From positions 1 through 64,000 of the forward strand of contig DATARD010000151.1 in NCBI GenBank assembly GCA_036264355.1: a stretch of 64,000 nt of DNA, read 5' to 3'. Below the pieces are notes generated by a model. The model did not search any database and had not been told where the DNA came from. It saw only the letters and a program-made list of their open reading frames with translations. This document shows, piece by piece, positions 18,701 through 25,887 of this stretch. The DNA is from UBA5704 sp036264355. Its GTDB lineage: Bacteria > Acidobacteriota > Thermoanaerobaculia > Multivoradales > UBA5704. The number at the start of each line of letters is the position of its first letter. The stretch's first letter is position 1. A program made the position numbers and the translations under genes.

Positions 18701-19233
18701 TCTTCACCGGCTCGGGCCTGCCCATGCGCTTCGCCGACCTCGACGGCACGCGGATCGACGTCTATCAGGCCACGACTCAGATGACCGACGAGTCGGGCCA
18801 GTCCTTTCCCTTCAACATCGACACCCTGCTCGACAACGCCCTGGGTAGTCTCGGCTACTACGGCGTGATGACGGCCAACATGCACACCGACACCGCCAGC
18901 CACGCCGGCTCGGACGCCATCGTGGCCTCGGCCCAATCGCGAGGCGTGCCCATCGTCTCCTCCCAGCAGATGCTCACCTGGCTCGATGGCCGCAACGGCT
19001 CCTCCTTCAGCAATCTTTCCTGGAGCGGCACCGCCCTGAGCTTCACGATCACCGCCGCCACGGGAGCGGACGGCCTGCAGGCACTCCTCCCCAATACTTC
19101 AACGGCCGGCACCCTGGCCAGCCTCACCCGCAACGGCAGCGCGGTGACCTTCACCACGCAGACAATCAAGGGGATTCCCTACGCCGTTTTCCCCGCGGCG
19201 TCCGGCTCCTACGTCGCGACCTACGCGCCGTAG
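15730..19233 (+). CDS. Secreted multidomain deacetylase-like protein with three LamG-like repeats
   Basis: 1167 aa. GTG 15730 is preferred because AAAGGAGA lies just ahead; an ATG seven codons upstream overlaps that site. After a signal peptide (to about residue 28) come three near-identical modules of about 181 residues starting at about 32, 212 and 394, each opening with F-x-D-D-F and containing YNGGGHTQ, YPGG[IL]RGR and VALD[VT]SNQPI. They look like concanavalin/LamG sandwiches binding carbohydrate. A PPPPPPP linker (about 575-582) leads to a ThuA/amidotransferase-like alpha/beta domain, then a polysaccharide-deacetylase-like domain with TGDDHG near 848 and GVHVSSN further on, and a short C-terminal sandwich. 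Likely acts on extracellular polysaccharide. Catalysis is not certain because the full NodB metal triad is not obvious. Confidence 0.75.
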   Translation: MITKARSGFLFLAAALVLGIFIPLGALAQTTLFSDDFGPKPLASWRASPLGLLANWDASSGAAVYNGGGHTQLYTGSSAWTDYKFQVNVKLANGSDYPGGIRGRIDANTGAGYAAWLYPAEGVVKLFRSTAWHIDTSGLTLLAQASVSGGITSGVFHTLALDFSGSQIAVIFDGSTVIQTTDTTLAAGAVALDVSNQPITYDDVAVTSGTTTLFADDFSPRPLRNWTPSPLGLFSNWDASTGVAAYNGGGHTQIIAGSNSWTDYTVEGKFRLTSGSNYPGGLRGRVNTTTGESYAAWIYPGDNVIKLFRVVAWNIDTTGLTLISQANVGTITTGVFHKLAITFHSVAISVALDDTSVIQASDSSYAAGAVALDTSNQPIDWDDVKVTALPPASQLFADDFGSLTLANWMASPLGLFSNWSAAGGTAAYNGGGHTQIYAGSAAWTDYKVEAKFRLANGSNYPGGLRGRVNTSTGESYAAWLYPGDGVIKLYRAAAWNIDTAGLALLAQANVAITASAFHDLSITFVGSQITVNYDGTDVIQTTDTVLTAGAIALDVSNQPIEWDDVTVTQLGGGSPPPPPPPADTDNGPGGPILVISKSTNPFTRYAGEILLAEGLNQYAIQEIGTLDAPTLANYDVAILGETALTAAQVTMLTDWVNAGGHLVALRPDAQLAGLLGITPANSTLANGYLLIDAAAAPGQGLVNETIQFHGTADLYTLNGAAAVATLYSTATTATTSPAVTLRSVGASGGKAAAFTYDLARSVVYTRQGNPAWAGQERDGVTPKRSDDLFFGAAAGDPQTDWIDLAKVAIPQADEQQRLLVNLILTMNAGRKPLPRFWYLPRGLKAAVVMTGDDHGNNGTQGRFEGYESASPAGCNVANWECVRATSYIYPSTPLPPSAALAFQAEGFEIGVHVSSNCADWTTSSLESFFATQLADFATLFPGVSAPVTNRTHCIAWSDWATEPKTEKAHGIRFDTNYYYWPGSWIQDRPGFFTGSGLPMRFADLDGTRIDVYQATTQMTDESGQSFPFNIDTLLDNALGSLGYYGVMTANMHTDTASHAGSDAIVASAQSRGVPIVSSQQMLTWLDGRNGSSFSNLSWSGTALSFTITAATGADGLQALLPNTSTAGTLASLTRNGSAVTFTTQTIKGIPYAVFPAASGSYVATYAP

Positions 19234-19248
19234 GACCGTAGCACATAG

Positions 19249-19272
19249 CCGGGGGCGGAAGCTCGCCCCCGG
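19249..19272 (+). terminator. 9-bp GC hairpin after the deacetylase-like gene
   Basis: CCGGGGGCG (19249-19257), loop GAAGCT, CGCCCCCGG (19264-19272), starting 15 bases after the stop. No T-run follows, so termination may need a factor. From here to 19388 there is no gene; the minus strand reads a short PAATDYRVNDATS-like frame of unknown origin. Confidence 0.6.
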
Positions 19273-19388
19273 CACCCTGTCGGACGCCGGGCACCCTTAC
19301 CGAGGTGGCGTCGTTGACCCGGTAGTCGGTGGCGGCGGGCATCGCTGAGTGCAGCCTGAGTTGGAGGACATACAGGCGCCCAAACCAT

Positions 19389-20165
19389 TCATCGCACCAG
19401 GCGCTCGACGAACCCCGTCATCGCCTGGAGCGTCCGCTCCGGCTGCTCGCGATGCGGCGAATGCCCGCAGTCCGCCAAGGCGACCGCCTCCACCGGCCCG
19501 CCGGCCTGCCGCTCGATCGCCTCGACCTGCCGCCAGGTCCCGTACTCGTCGTCCTCTCCCTGGAGGATGAGGATGGGGACCTGGACGGCGGGCAGATACT
19601 CCTCGATGTTCCAGGCGCGGAATTCGGGATGCAGCCAGACGTCGTTCCACCCCCGGAAGGCGACGTCCACGTTCGCGCCGTGGTGCCGCGACAGCCGCTC
19701 GCGCAGGTCCGAGGTCCTGTAGATCTCCGCGATCTTCGCGATGCTCGCGAGGCCGTGGGGCTCGGTGAAGACGTGCGGCGCCTCCAGGATCAGTCCCTTC
19801 AGACCGGCCGCGGGTCGGCCGCCAGCGTAAATCAGCGCAATCGAGGCGCCGTCGCTGTGCCCCACCAGAATGCTCTCGCGGACCTTCCTCTGCTTTAAAA
19901 CTTCGGAGAGAATCTCCGCCTCGTCGTGCATGAAGCGGACCGGCCGCGGCAAGGGCGCCGGGTCCGATTTCCCGTACCCAGCGCGCGAATAGACCAGAGC
20001 GCCGCAGCCGGTCCGGCGGGCCAGGCGGTCAGGGAAATTCTTCCAAAGGGAGACCGAGCCGAGGCCCTCGTGGAGAAAGACGAGAGTGGGCGCCTCCTCC
20101 GGGGATGGACCGACCCAGCGGGTCTCCAGGCGGGCGCCGGCGACCGTGACGAATTCAGACTTCAT
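19389..20165 (-). CDS. Alpha/beta-fold hydrolase
   Basis: 258 aa, no signal peptide. Oxyanion-hole region LVFLHEGLGS (about 28-37), nucleophile elbow G-H-S104-D-G, acid in LQGEDDEYGT (about 205-214), and general base His in ADCGHSPHREQP (about 233). All three catalytic positions and the H-E-G-L-G turn match the cytosolic esterase/haloalkane-dehalogenase-like group. The substrate cannot be assigned. Transcribed alone, with hairpin element B in its upstream region. Confidence 0.87.
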   Translation of the reverse strand: MKSEFVTVAGARLETRWVGPSPEEAPTLVFLHEGLGSVSLWKNFPDRLARRTGCGALVYSRAGYGKSDPAPLPRPVRFMHDEAEILSEVLKQRKVRESILVGHSDGASIALIYAGGRPAAGLKGLILEAPHVFTEPHGLASIAKIAEIYRTSDLRERLSRHHGANVDVAFRGWNDVWLHPEFRAWNIEEYLPAVQVPILILQGEDDEYGTWRQVEAIERQAGGPVEAVALADCGHSPHREQPERTLQAMTGFVERLVR

Positions 20166-20242
20166 CGAGCGATGATATCGTTGCCCGCCAATACCCTGAG
20201 GACCTCGTCAAACCGGTCTCGACGCTGGAGGTGGGGAGGACC

Positions 20243-20506
20243 GGACCGACATCGCCGCTTCGGAGACGCCCCGCCGTCCCCGTGGCCTGCCGAAGGTCTC
20301 GTATCGGGTCAGGGGCGTCTCTACGGACCGGTGTCGCGATGGCAAGGGATGGTGATTCCGGGGGTAAAACGGAATCTTCCAACACCTCCGTAACCCCTGG
20401 CCTAGCCGCGTCTCCGAGGTGCCGTAGAGACGACCCAGACCCGATACGAGATCGTTGCGGAGGCCACGGGGACGGCGGGTCGTCTCCGGTGCGGCGATAC
20501 CGGTCC
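20243..20506. repeat. Dispersed double-hairpin element, copy B
   Basis: 264 bp and the best-preserved copy. The outer ends GGACCG-A-CATCGCCGC and its right-hand counterpart GCGGCGATACCGGTCC are inverted. The left arm runs about 20243-20329 and the right arm about 20420-20506. Each arm also folds on itself: GAGACGCCCC with GGGGCGTCTC in the left arm, GAGACGACCC with GGGTCGTCTC in the right. About 90 unpaired bases separate the arms. It occupies most of the 444-bp gap between the hydrolase and the RiPP precursor and contains no gene. Confidence 0.8.
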
Positions 20507-20609
20507 GATCTACTCCTCACTGTCTCGCTCCTCTCCTCTGCCAGCACTCTGGAAGATTAGGGAGCGCCCGATCGTCACAGCGCTCCGAAGCAAAACAAGG
20601 AGGTGCCCA

Positions 20610-20804
20610 TTGAAGAAGAACACTACGAACCGCATCCTGGGACGCCGCCTAGCGCGCGAGCTGCCGAACGAGGAGCTCGGACGGGTGGCGGGGACGGACG
20701 CCGCCGGCTACTGGACCTGGACTCTGCTCTATCCGTCCGATCCGGGCGATCCGCGCTGGGACGGCGGTGGCTCGGGTCCCATCGTGGCCGTGGCCGAAGC
20801 CTGA
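20610..20804 (+). CDS. Marinostatin/microviridin-like graspetide precursor peptide
   Basis: 64 aa from a TTG start with a very strong AAGGAGG 6 nt upstream. The N-terminal leader (about residues 1-28) is charged and ends in ELPNEELGRVAG, a typical RiPP leader of the ExLxxEEL-x-x-V-x-G kind. The core contains T38-L-L-Y41-P42-S43-D44-P-G-D47. This matches the T-x-x-Y-P-S-D signature of marinostatin and microviridin, whose Thr and Ser side chains are esterified to Asp/Glu. The Lys that makes the microviridin lactam is replaced by Leu40, so a bicyclic marinostatin-like diester product is the natural expectation (inferred T38-D44 and S43-D47 links). The next gene encodes an ATP-grasp ligase. Products of this class inhibit serine proteases. 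Confidence 0.8.
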   Translation: MKKNTTNRILGRRLARELPNEELGRVAGTDAAGYWTWTLLYPSDPGDPRWDGGGSGPIVAVAEA

Positions 20805-20818
20805 CCGACTCTACCTTC

Positions 20819-20845
20819 CCCCGGCCGGAGCCGCTCCGGCCGGGG
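20819..20845 (+). promoter_or_regulatory. Perfect 12-bp hairpin between precursor and ligase genes
   Basis: CCCCGGCCGGAG (20819-20830), loop CCG, CTCCGGCCGGGG (20834-20845). It starts 14 bases after the precursor stop and ends 13 bases before the ligase ATG. Such a stem can protect the upstream mRNA or terminate part of the transcripts, producing excess peptide over enzyme. There is no T-run, and no clear Shine-Dalgarno for the ligase after the stem. Confidence 0.65.
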
Positions 20846-20858
20846 AGTCTCCGTAGCC

Positions 20859-22001
20859 ATGCCCCGCTATCTGATCGCCACCGAGCCGCGCGACCTGCAC
20901 TCCATCGAGGTCGCGCTGGCGCTGGAGGCACGCGGCGCCGAGCCGCTCCTCTGGTTCGGCGCCGATTTCCCCACCCTGCTGGCGGGCTCGATCGCCCTGC
21001 GCGACGGCCGCGTCGACTGGGAGCTGCGCGGCGTCGACCTGCCGTCCGCCCGGCCGCCGTTCGACGGCGTCTGGCTGCGCCGGCCGGCGTCCCCCCTCCT
21101 CCTGCCGGCGGGCCTCCACCCAGCCGACCGGCCGGTCGCCGAGCGCGAGGTGCGCGAGTTCGTCAACGGCCTGTACCGGCTCGCGGCGCCCGCGGCCTTC
21201 TGGGTCAATCCGCTCGCCAGCCGCGGGCACGCGGAGTCCAAGGCCGTGCAGCTCGCGGAGGCGGCCCGCCTCGGTTTCGCGGTGCCGCCGACCCTCCTCT
21301 CGAACGACCCGGAGCGGATCCGCGAGTTCCTGGCGGCGCTCCGCGGCCGGGCAATCTACAAGCCGTTCCTCCCCGCGGGCTGGGAGGGTGCGGCGACCAC
21401 GGCCGTGCTGGGCACCTCGGAGATCGAGGCCGAGGACCTGCCGCCCGACGAGATCCTGCGCGCGACTCCCGGGATCTTTCAGGCGCGGATTGAAAAGGCC
21501 TACGAGCTTCGCGTCACCGCGTTCGGTGGCTTCCTCGCCGCCGCGCGGATCGACTCGCAGGCGATCCCCGAAGCGCGGATCGACTCGCGCGCCGGCGGCC
21601 CCAGGCTGCCGGTCCGGCCGGCCGAGCTGCCGCCGGCGGTCGAGCGCCGCTGCTTCGAGCTGATGGAGCGGCTCGGCATCGTCTTCGGATGTTTCGATTT
21701 CGCGGTCACTCCCGACGGCGAGCACGTCTTCTTCGAGGTGAATCCGGCCGGCCAGTTCCTATGGGTCGAGGAGGCCTGTCCGGAGATCCGCCTGCTGGCG
21801 CCGTTCGTCGAGTTCCTGCTCACGCGCCGTAGCGATTTCCGCTGGCGTCCGGACCCCGCGGCGATCCGTCACGAGGAGCTGACTACTGCGGCGTTTCAAC
21901 GCATGAAGGAGCTCGCCTCCAGGCATCTGGAGCCGCCGCAGGCGTTCGTCGGCCGTGAGGATGACGACGAGGCTCCCGCTGACAGGGGTTCCACCTGCTA
22001 G
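20859..22001 (+). CDS. ATP-grasp peptide ligase (graspetide synthetase, MvdD/MarB-like)
   Basis: 380 aa. The N-terminal alpha/beta pre-domain (about 1-110) starts YLIATEPRDLHSIEVALAL. The ATP-grasp core follows: IYKPFLPAGWEG with K168 as phosphate-binding lysine, IEKAYELRVTAFGG (211-224), and the metal-binding end FGCFDFAVTPDGEHVFFEVN then PAGQFLWVEE (about 276-305). The E-x-N-P-x-G-Q-x-x-W-x-E ending is characteristic of the MvdC/MvdD group, which phosphorylates Asp/Glu side chains of a leader-bound peptide and joins them to Ser/Thr/Lys. Only one ligase is present, as expected when only esters are formed. It follows the precursor by 54 bp and precedes an amidohydrolase by 42 bp. Confidence 0.85.
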   Translation: MPRYLIATEPRDLHSIEVALALEARGAEPLLWFGADFPTLLAGSIALRDGRVDWELRGVDLPSARPPFDGVWLRRPASPLLLPAGLHPADRPVAEREVREFVNGLYRLAAPAAFWVNPLASRGHAESKAVQLAEAARLGFAVPPTLLSNDPERIREFLAALRGRAIYKPFLPAGWEGAATTAVLGTSEIEAEDLPPDEILRATPGIFQARIEKAYELRVTAFGGFLAAARIDSQAIPEARIDSRAGGPRLPVRPAELPPAVERRCFELMERLGIVFGCFDFAVTPDGEHVFFEVNPAGQFLWVEEACPEIRLLAPFVEFLLTRRSDFRWRPDPAAIRHEELTTAAFQRMKELASRHLEPPQAFVGREDDDEAPADRGSTC

Positions 22002-22043
22002 ACTCGGCACCCTCTGCAGTCCCTGTCCCAAAAGGAGAGCCGG

Positions 22044-23369
22044 ATGAGAAAGCTGCTGTGTGTCATAGCGGTATCGTTGTGGATGGCGCTGCCGTTCGCG
22101 GCTCCGGCCGCGGGCCAGGGCCCCGGCCGGTCTCCGGGTACGACGGTGCTCAAGGCCGCGCGCGTCTTCACCTCCACCTCGGAGCGCCCCCTGGCGCCCG
22201 GCATGGTCGTCGTCGAGGGGGACCACATCACGCAGGTCGGGCAGAGCCTGACGGTGCCGCCGGGCGCCCAGGTCATCGACCTCGGAGATTCGACGCTCCT
22301 GCCCGGTTTCATCGACGCCCACGTCCACCTGTCGATGGAGATGTCGGACGACTGGTACCGCGACTTCTACCAGGGCGCCCTGCGCTTCCCCGCCGAGCAG
22401 GCGCTCTACGCCGCCAAGTACGCCCGCGACACCATCGAGGCCGGCTTCACCACCGTGCGCGACGTGGGCTCGTCCGACTACGTGGCCCTCGGCCTGCGCA
22501 ACGCCATCAACGCCGGCATTGCGGAGGGACCGCGCATGCTGATCGCCAACCACGGCATCGGCTCGACGGGAGGCCATGCCGACGATGCCCCCTACCCGCC
22601 GGAGCGGATCAAACCGGCGGGAACGATCCAGGGGGTCTGCAACGGACCGGCGCAGTGCCGCGAGGCCGTGCGCTTCCAGATCAAATTCGGCGCCGACGTG
22701 ATCAAGTGCATGCCCTCCGGTGGCGTGCTCTCGCTCTCCGATCCGGTCGACGTCCCCGAGCTGACGCGCGAGGAGATGGACGCCATCGTCTCCGAAGCGC
22801 ACGCCTGGCACCGCAAGGTCGCCGCCCACTGCCACGGCGACGAGGCCGCCAAAATCGCCATCGCGGCCGGCGTCGACTCGATCGAGCACGGCACCTTTCT
22901 GAAGGACGACACCCTGCGGCTGATGAAGGAGAAGGGGGTCTATCTCGTGCCGACGATCTTCGCCGGCGTGTGGGTGGGCGAGAAGGCGGACCGTTTCCCG
23001 CCGCCGATTGCAGTCAAGGCGCGGGCGGCGGCGGCGCAGATGCAGGCAATGTTCCAGCGCGCGACGAAGATCGGTGTCAAGGTGGCGTTCGGTACTGATT
23101 CGGCGGTCGAGCCGCACGGCCTCGACGCCCGCGAGTTCGCCCTCATGGTGAAAAACGGCATGACCCCGGCCCAGGCGCTGCTCGCCGCCACCGCCAGCGG
23201 CGCCGACCTGCTGGGCCTCGCCGACAAGATCGGCACCCTCGAGCCCGGCAAGCTCGCCGACCTCGTGGCGGTCCCGGGGGATCCGCTACAGGACATCCGC
23301 CAGACGGAGAGAGTCAGTTTCGTGATGAAGGGTGGGCAGGTGATCAAGAACCAGAGTGCGGGGCGCTGA
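22044..23369 (+). CDS. Secreted amidohydrolase, imidazolonepropionase/prolidase-like
   Basis: 441 aa. Signal peptide residues 1-25 (LCVIAVSLWMALPFAAPAAG); AAAAGGAGAG lies ahead of the ATG. Metal ligands of the amidohydrolase superfamily are all visible: H93-x-H95 in GFIDAHVHL, K221 in VIKCMPSGG (the carbamylated lysine position), H262-x-H264 in AAHCHGDEA, H282 in SIEHGTF, and D352 in FGTDSAVEPHG. This subgroup includes exported Xaa-Pro/Xaa-Arg dipeptidases. Being 42 bp behind the ATP-grasp gene, it may be co-transcribed. A role in peptide trimming or turnover is only an inference from position. Confidence 0.85.
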   Translation: MRKLLCVIAVSLWMALPFAAPAAGQGPGRSPGTTVLKAARVFTSTSERPLAPGMVVVEGDHITQVGQSLTVPPGAQVIDLGDSTLLPGFIDAHVHLSMEMSDDWYRDFYQGALRFPAEQALYAAKYARDTIEAGFTTVRDVGSSDYVALGLRNAINAGIAEGPRMLIANHGIGSTGGHADDAPYPPERIKPAGTIQGVCNGPAQCREAVRFQIKFGADVIKCMPSGGVLSLSDPVDVPELTREEMDAIVSEAHAWHRKVAAHCHGDEAAKIAIAAGVDSIEHGTFLKDDTLRLMKEKGVYLVPTIFAGVWVGEKADRFPPPIAVKARAAAAQMQAMFQRATKIGVKVAFGTDSAVEPHGLDAREFALMVKNGMTPAQALLAATASGADLLGLADKIGTLEPGKLADLVAVPGDPLQDIRQTERVSFVMKGGQVIKNQSAGR

Positions 23370-23414
23370 GGGGGAGGCAGAGGACGTGGTAGGGTAGAGG
23401 TCGGAGATGAGGAC

Positions 23415-23666
23415 ATGGTTCGAATGACGATCGAAATGCCCGAGGGCGCTCTGGCAGCCCTCCACAAGGACCCACAGGGTTTCGCCCAAGAGCTGCGGCT
23501 CGCGGCAGCCGTCAAGTGGTACGAGCTCAAGCTCGTCTCGCAAGGAAGGGCCGCCGAGATCGCGGGACTCCCGCGGAGCGAATTCCTGGACGCACTTGGG
23601 CGTTTCGGCGTCTCCCCCTTCCAGTACGGAGCCGACGAGCTCCTCGCGGAAGCCGGCCTTGAGTGA
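23415..23666 (+). CDS. UPF0175 family small protein (antitoxin-like)
   Basis: 83 aa. The family signature is clear: an initial beta strand, then LHKDPQGFAQELRLAAAVKWYE, LVSQGRAAEIAGLPRSEFLDALGRFGVS. It is a small HTH-containing protein usually encoded next to a PIN-like DUF3368 gene in toxin-antitoxin pairs. Here the next gene is convergent and unrelated, so no partner toxin is present. It may be a solitary regulator or the leftover half of a module. Confidence 0.85.
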   Translation: MVRMTIEMPEGALAALHKDPQGFAQELRLAAAVKWYELKLVSQGRAAEIAGLPRSEFLDALGRFGVSPFQYGADELLAEAGLE

Positions 23667-23683
23667 GACTAGGGCAAGCCCCT

Positions 23684-25645
23684 TCACGGCGGCGGAGTGT
23701 CCATCGTCGTCTTTATCTTTGACCTGTCTTTAGGTTTGATGAAGCTCCCGGAGTCCTTCCGGCTCGGGTCGGTCTTCCAAGCTTTCGATGGCTCTATATT
23801 GAAAGCGGCACCTTTCTTGCCATCGCCAAAACCCAGATTCGCGGGAAGGCGCTTCGCCTGTTTCGTGTCTTGAATCCGCTTTGAGATCGACGGGGACTCT
23901 CGAACACCTGCAGCTTTTGTGTACGCCTCGACGGCCCCGTCAGTATCGCCCTGCGCGTTCTTCAAGTCTCCCTGAAGGCTAAATCCCTGCATGGCGAGCG
24001 ATGGTATCTTTTGTAGCTGGCTCGCCAGGTTCGTCGTCGCCCCCGTCACGCGTGTATCCGTGAACGGATTGGTGCCGACCTCGGAATGTGCCTTGCTCAC
24101 CTCGAGCGATTTGACCTCCACGCCTGGGAATACCTGCGGCTGACCTGCGAGCGTGGCGGACACGCTCGCCAGGTGGCGTACCGCCGGCACCTGCACGACG
24201 GCGGGCTCCGCCTTCTGGGCGTTCTGGAGCGCGCGCACGGCGAGGCCTGGCCAGTTGACGGCGTTCAGCAACTCGGCGGACAGCAGCCACTGCCCGCTCG
24301 GAGCCAAGTGAGGGTTGCGTTTGGCGATGCTGTCCTTGACGATGCCGACGAGGCGCTGGGCCGCCGCCGGGTCTTCCGCCCCCGCTCGCTTCAGCCGCTC
24401 CAGCTCCTGCGGGTCTGAAAGCGCGCCGTTCAGGTCGCGAGTCACCTCCAGCGCCGTCTCCCGCCGGGCTGTCTGCACGGCCGGCAGGTTCTGGATGCGC
24501 ACGACAACCGTCTGGCTCGTCGGGATATCGGAAGTCAGCAGGAAGCGGTACTCGGCATCCTTCGCTCCGTAACCCACCACGAATTGGAGAGTGCGGGTGC
24601 TGTTGGGAGCGAGCTCGTCCGGCCCGGCTCCTGGAATGACGTAGAGCCCGTTGTCCGGAAACTGCGCCAGCGTGTATCGCAGCTTCGTGCCGCCCGCGTT
24701 CACCAGGCGGGCATCGCGCTTACCGAATGGGTCGTTCATCGTGAGCACGGCGTAATCCTTCTCCACCTGAAAATCCGGCGTCTCAAGCTTTGCCACGAGC
24801 TGTTTGCCCAACACGTACTGCTTGAGCATCGTTGAGAGGAACACCATCGAGTCGTGACCCGGCCGATCCGGTTTCACGATCGTGAGGTGATCGGCTTCGA
24901 TAGGCAGCGCCTGCTCATCGCAGAAGCGAGTGGCGCTCGACCAGGGTACCACCATGACCCCGTACGTGGGCTGTTTCTCGTAGGCGCAACGAATGGGCGG
25001 CCTTTTGGCCGCGTCGAGCGCTCTCCATTCGTCGTTGAGCAGGCGCAGGTAGCCGTTGCGATCGGCGGGCAGCATTTGCTCCAGCGCGGGGTTCTTTGCC
25101 ACCTTCCGCGCAATCGTCGTGATCTGGGAGCCCTCCTGGGGCGTGGCATAGAACAGGATGAGCGGCACGCGCTCAAGCATCTCACGGTGCGTCAATAGCT
25201 CTCGCAGCACGACCAGCCCGCCCATACTGTGCGCGACGAACACGATGGCCGGATAGTCGAGCACACCTTTGTTTCTGAGGTAGAGGTGCAGTCGGTTGGC
25301 GGCCTCCTGGATGTCGAAGGAGCCGGCGCCGATCATCTTGGAGGTATACCCGAAGGCTAACGAGTCGACCTTGGGCCCGAGATCAGGGTCCTTGTCGACG
25401 AGGTCGAAGAACGTCGTGCCGTTCGAGCTCGTCCAGGTCCCCAGCGTGTCGCCGAAGATGCCGTGGATGAACACGAGGGCGACCTTGGCATGCGGATCTC
25501 TTTGGTGGACCCATTGCGGGTCGGTGGTGTTCGGGGTGACCGCCGAGGTGGACGGTGAGGTTCGAGAACCGGGACAGGCGGTGAGGACGACGAGAACGGC
25601 GAAAAGCGCCGCCGCCCATGCTGCCAGCTCGATGGATCTATGCAT
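23684..25645 (-). CDS. Lipoprotein alpha/beta hydrolase with large C-terminal region
   Basis: 653 aa from ATG 25645 with AGGGAGG ahead; the frame extends 36 codons further upstream but without a site. The signal peptide ends in a lipobox (V-L-T-A-C24), so it is a predicted lipoprotein. The first 300 residues are a lipase-like alpha/beta hydrolase: VALVFIHGIFGDTLGTW, then VFVAHSMGGLVVLRE with nucleophile Ser near 141, and a downstream DHLTIVKPD carrying the likely His. The C-terminal 350 residues are not recognised; they include a helical, TPR-like part (LKNAQGDTDGAVEAYTKAAG) and a basic tail. Likely an envelope esterase with a protein-interaction region. Confidence 0.75.
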   Translation of the reverse strand: MHRSIELAAWAAALFAVLVVLTACPGSRTSPSTSAVTPNTTDPQWVHQRDPHAKVALVFIHGIFGDTLGTWTSSNGTTFFDLVDKDPDLGPKVDSLAFGYTSKMIGAGSFDIQEAANRLHLYLRNKGVLDYPAIVFVAHSMGGLVVLRELLTHREMLERVPLILFYATPQEGSQITTIARKVAKNPALEQMLPADRNGYLRLLNDEWRALDAAKRPPIRCAYEKQPTYGVMVVPWSSATRFCDEQALPIEADHLTIVKPDRPGHDSMVFLSTMLKQYVLGKQLVAKLETPDFQVEKDYAVLTMNDPFGKRDARLVNAGGTKLRYTLAQFPDNGLYVIPGAGPDELAPNSTRTLQFVVGYGAKDAEYRFLLTSDIPTSQTVVVRIQNLPAVQTARRETALEVTRDLNGALSDPQELERLKRAGAEDPAAAQRLVGIVKDSIAKRNPHLAPSGQWLLSAELLNAVNWPGLAVRALQNAQKAEPAVVQVPAVRHLASVSATLAGQPQVFPGVEVKSLEVSKAHSEVGTNPFTDTRVTGATTNLASQLQKIPSLAMQGFSLQGDLKNAQGDTDGAVEAYTKAAGVRESPSISKRIQDTKQAKRLPANLGFGDGKKGAAFNIEPSKAWKTDPSRKDSGSFIKPKDRSKIKTTMDTPPP

Positions 25646-25887
25646 CCCGCCTCCCTGGGAGTTGGCTTGGGCCGCCCCTCCCGAACCCATAGGACAGTCT
25701 ACCATTTCTACCTCACCGACAGATGCCCTTTGCGAACGGCAGGGCCTCTCCACTTCGGCTATGTATCAGTCGCGCGACGCTCCGCGACCTCGGCATCCAA
25801 GCGGGCATCTGGCCCGTTCCGGTCGAGATGATGAGGCTGCCGCGACTCTCGCCGGCTGGAATCGCGCGGCGCTCGAACGCCAGCCGT

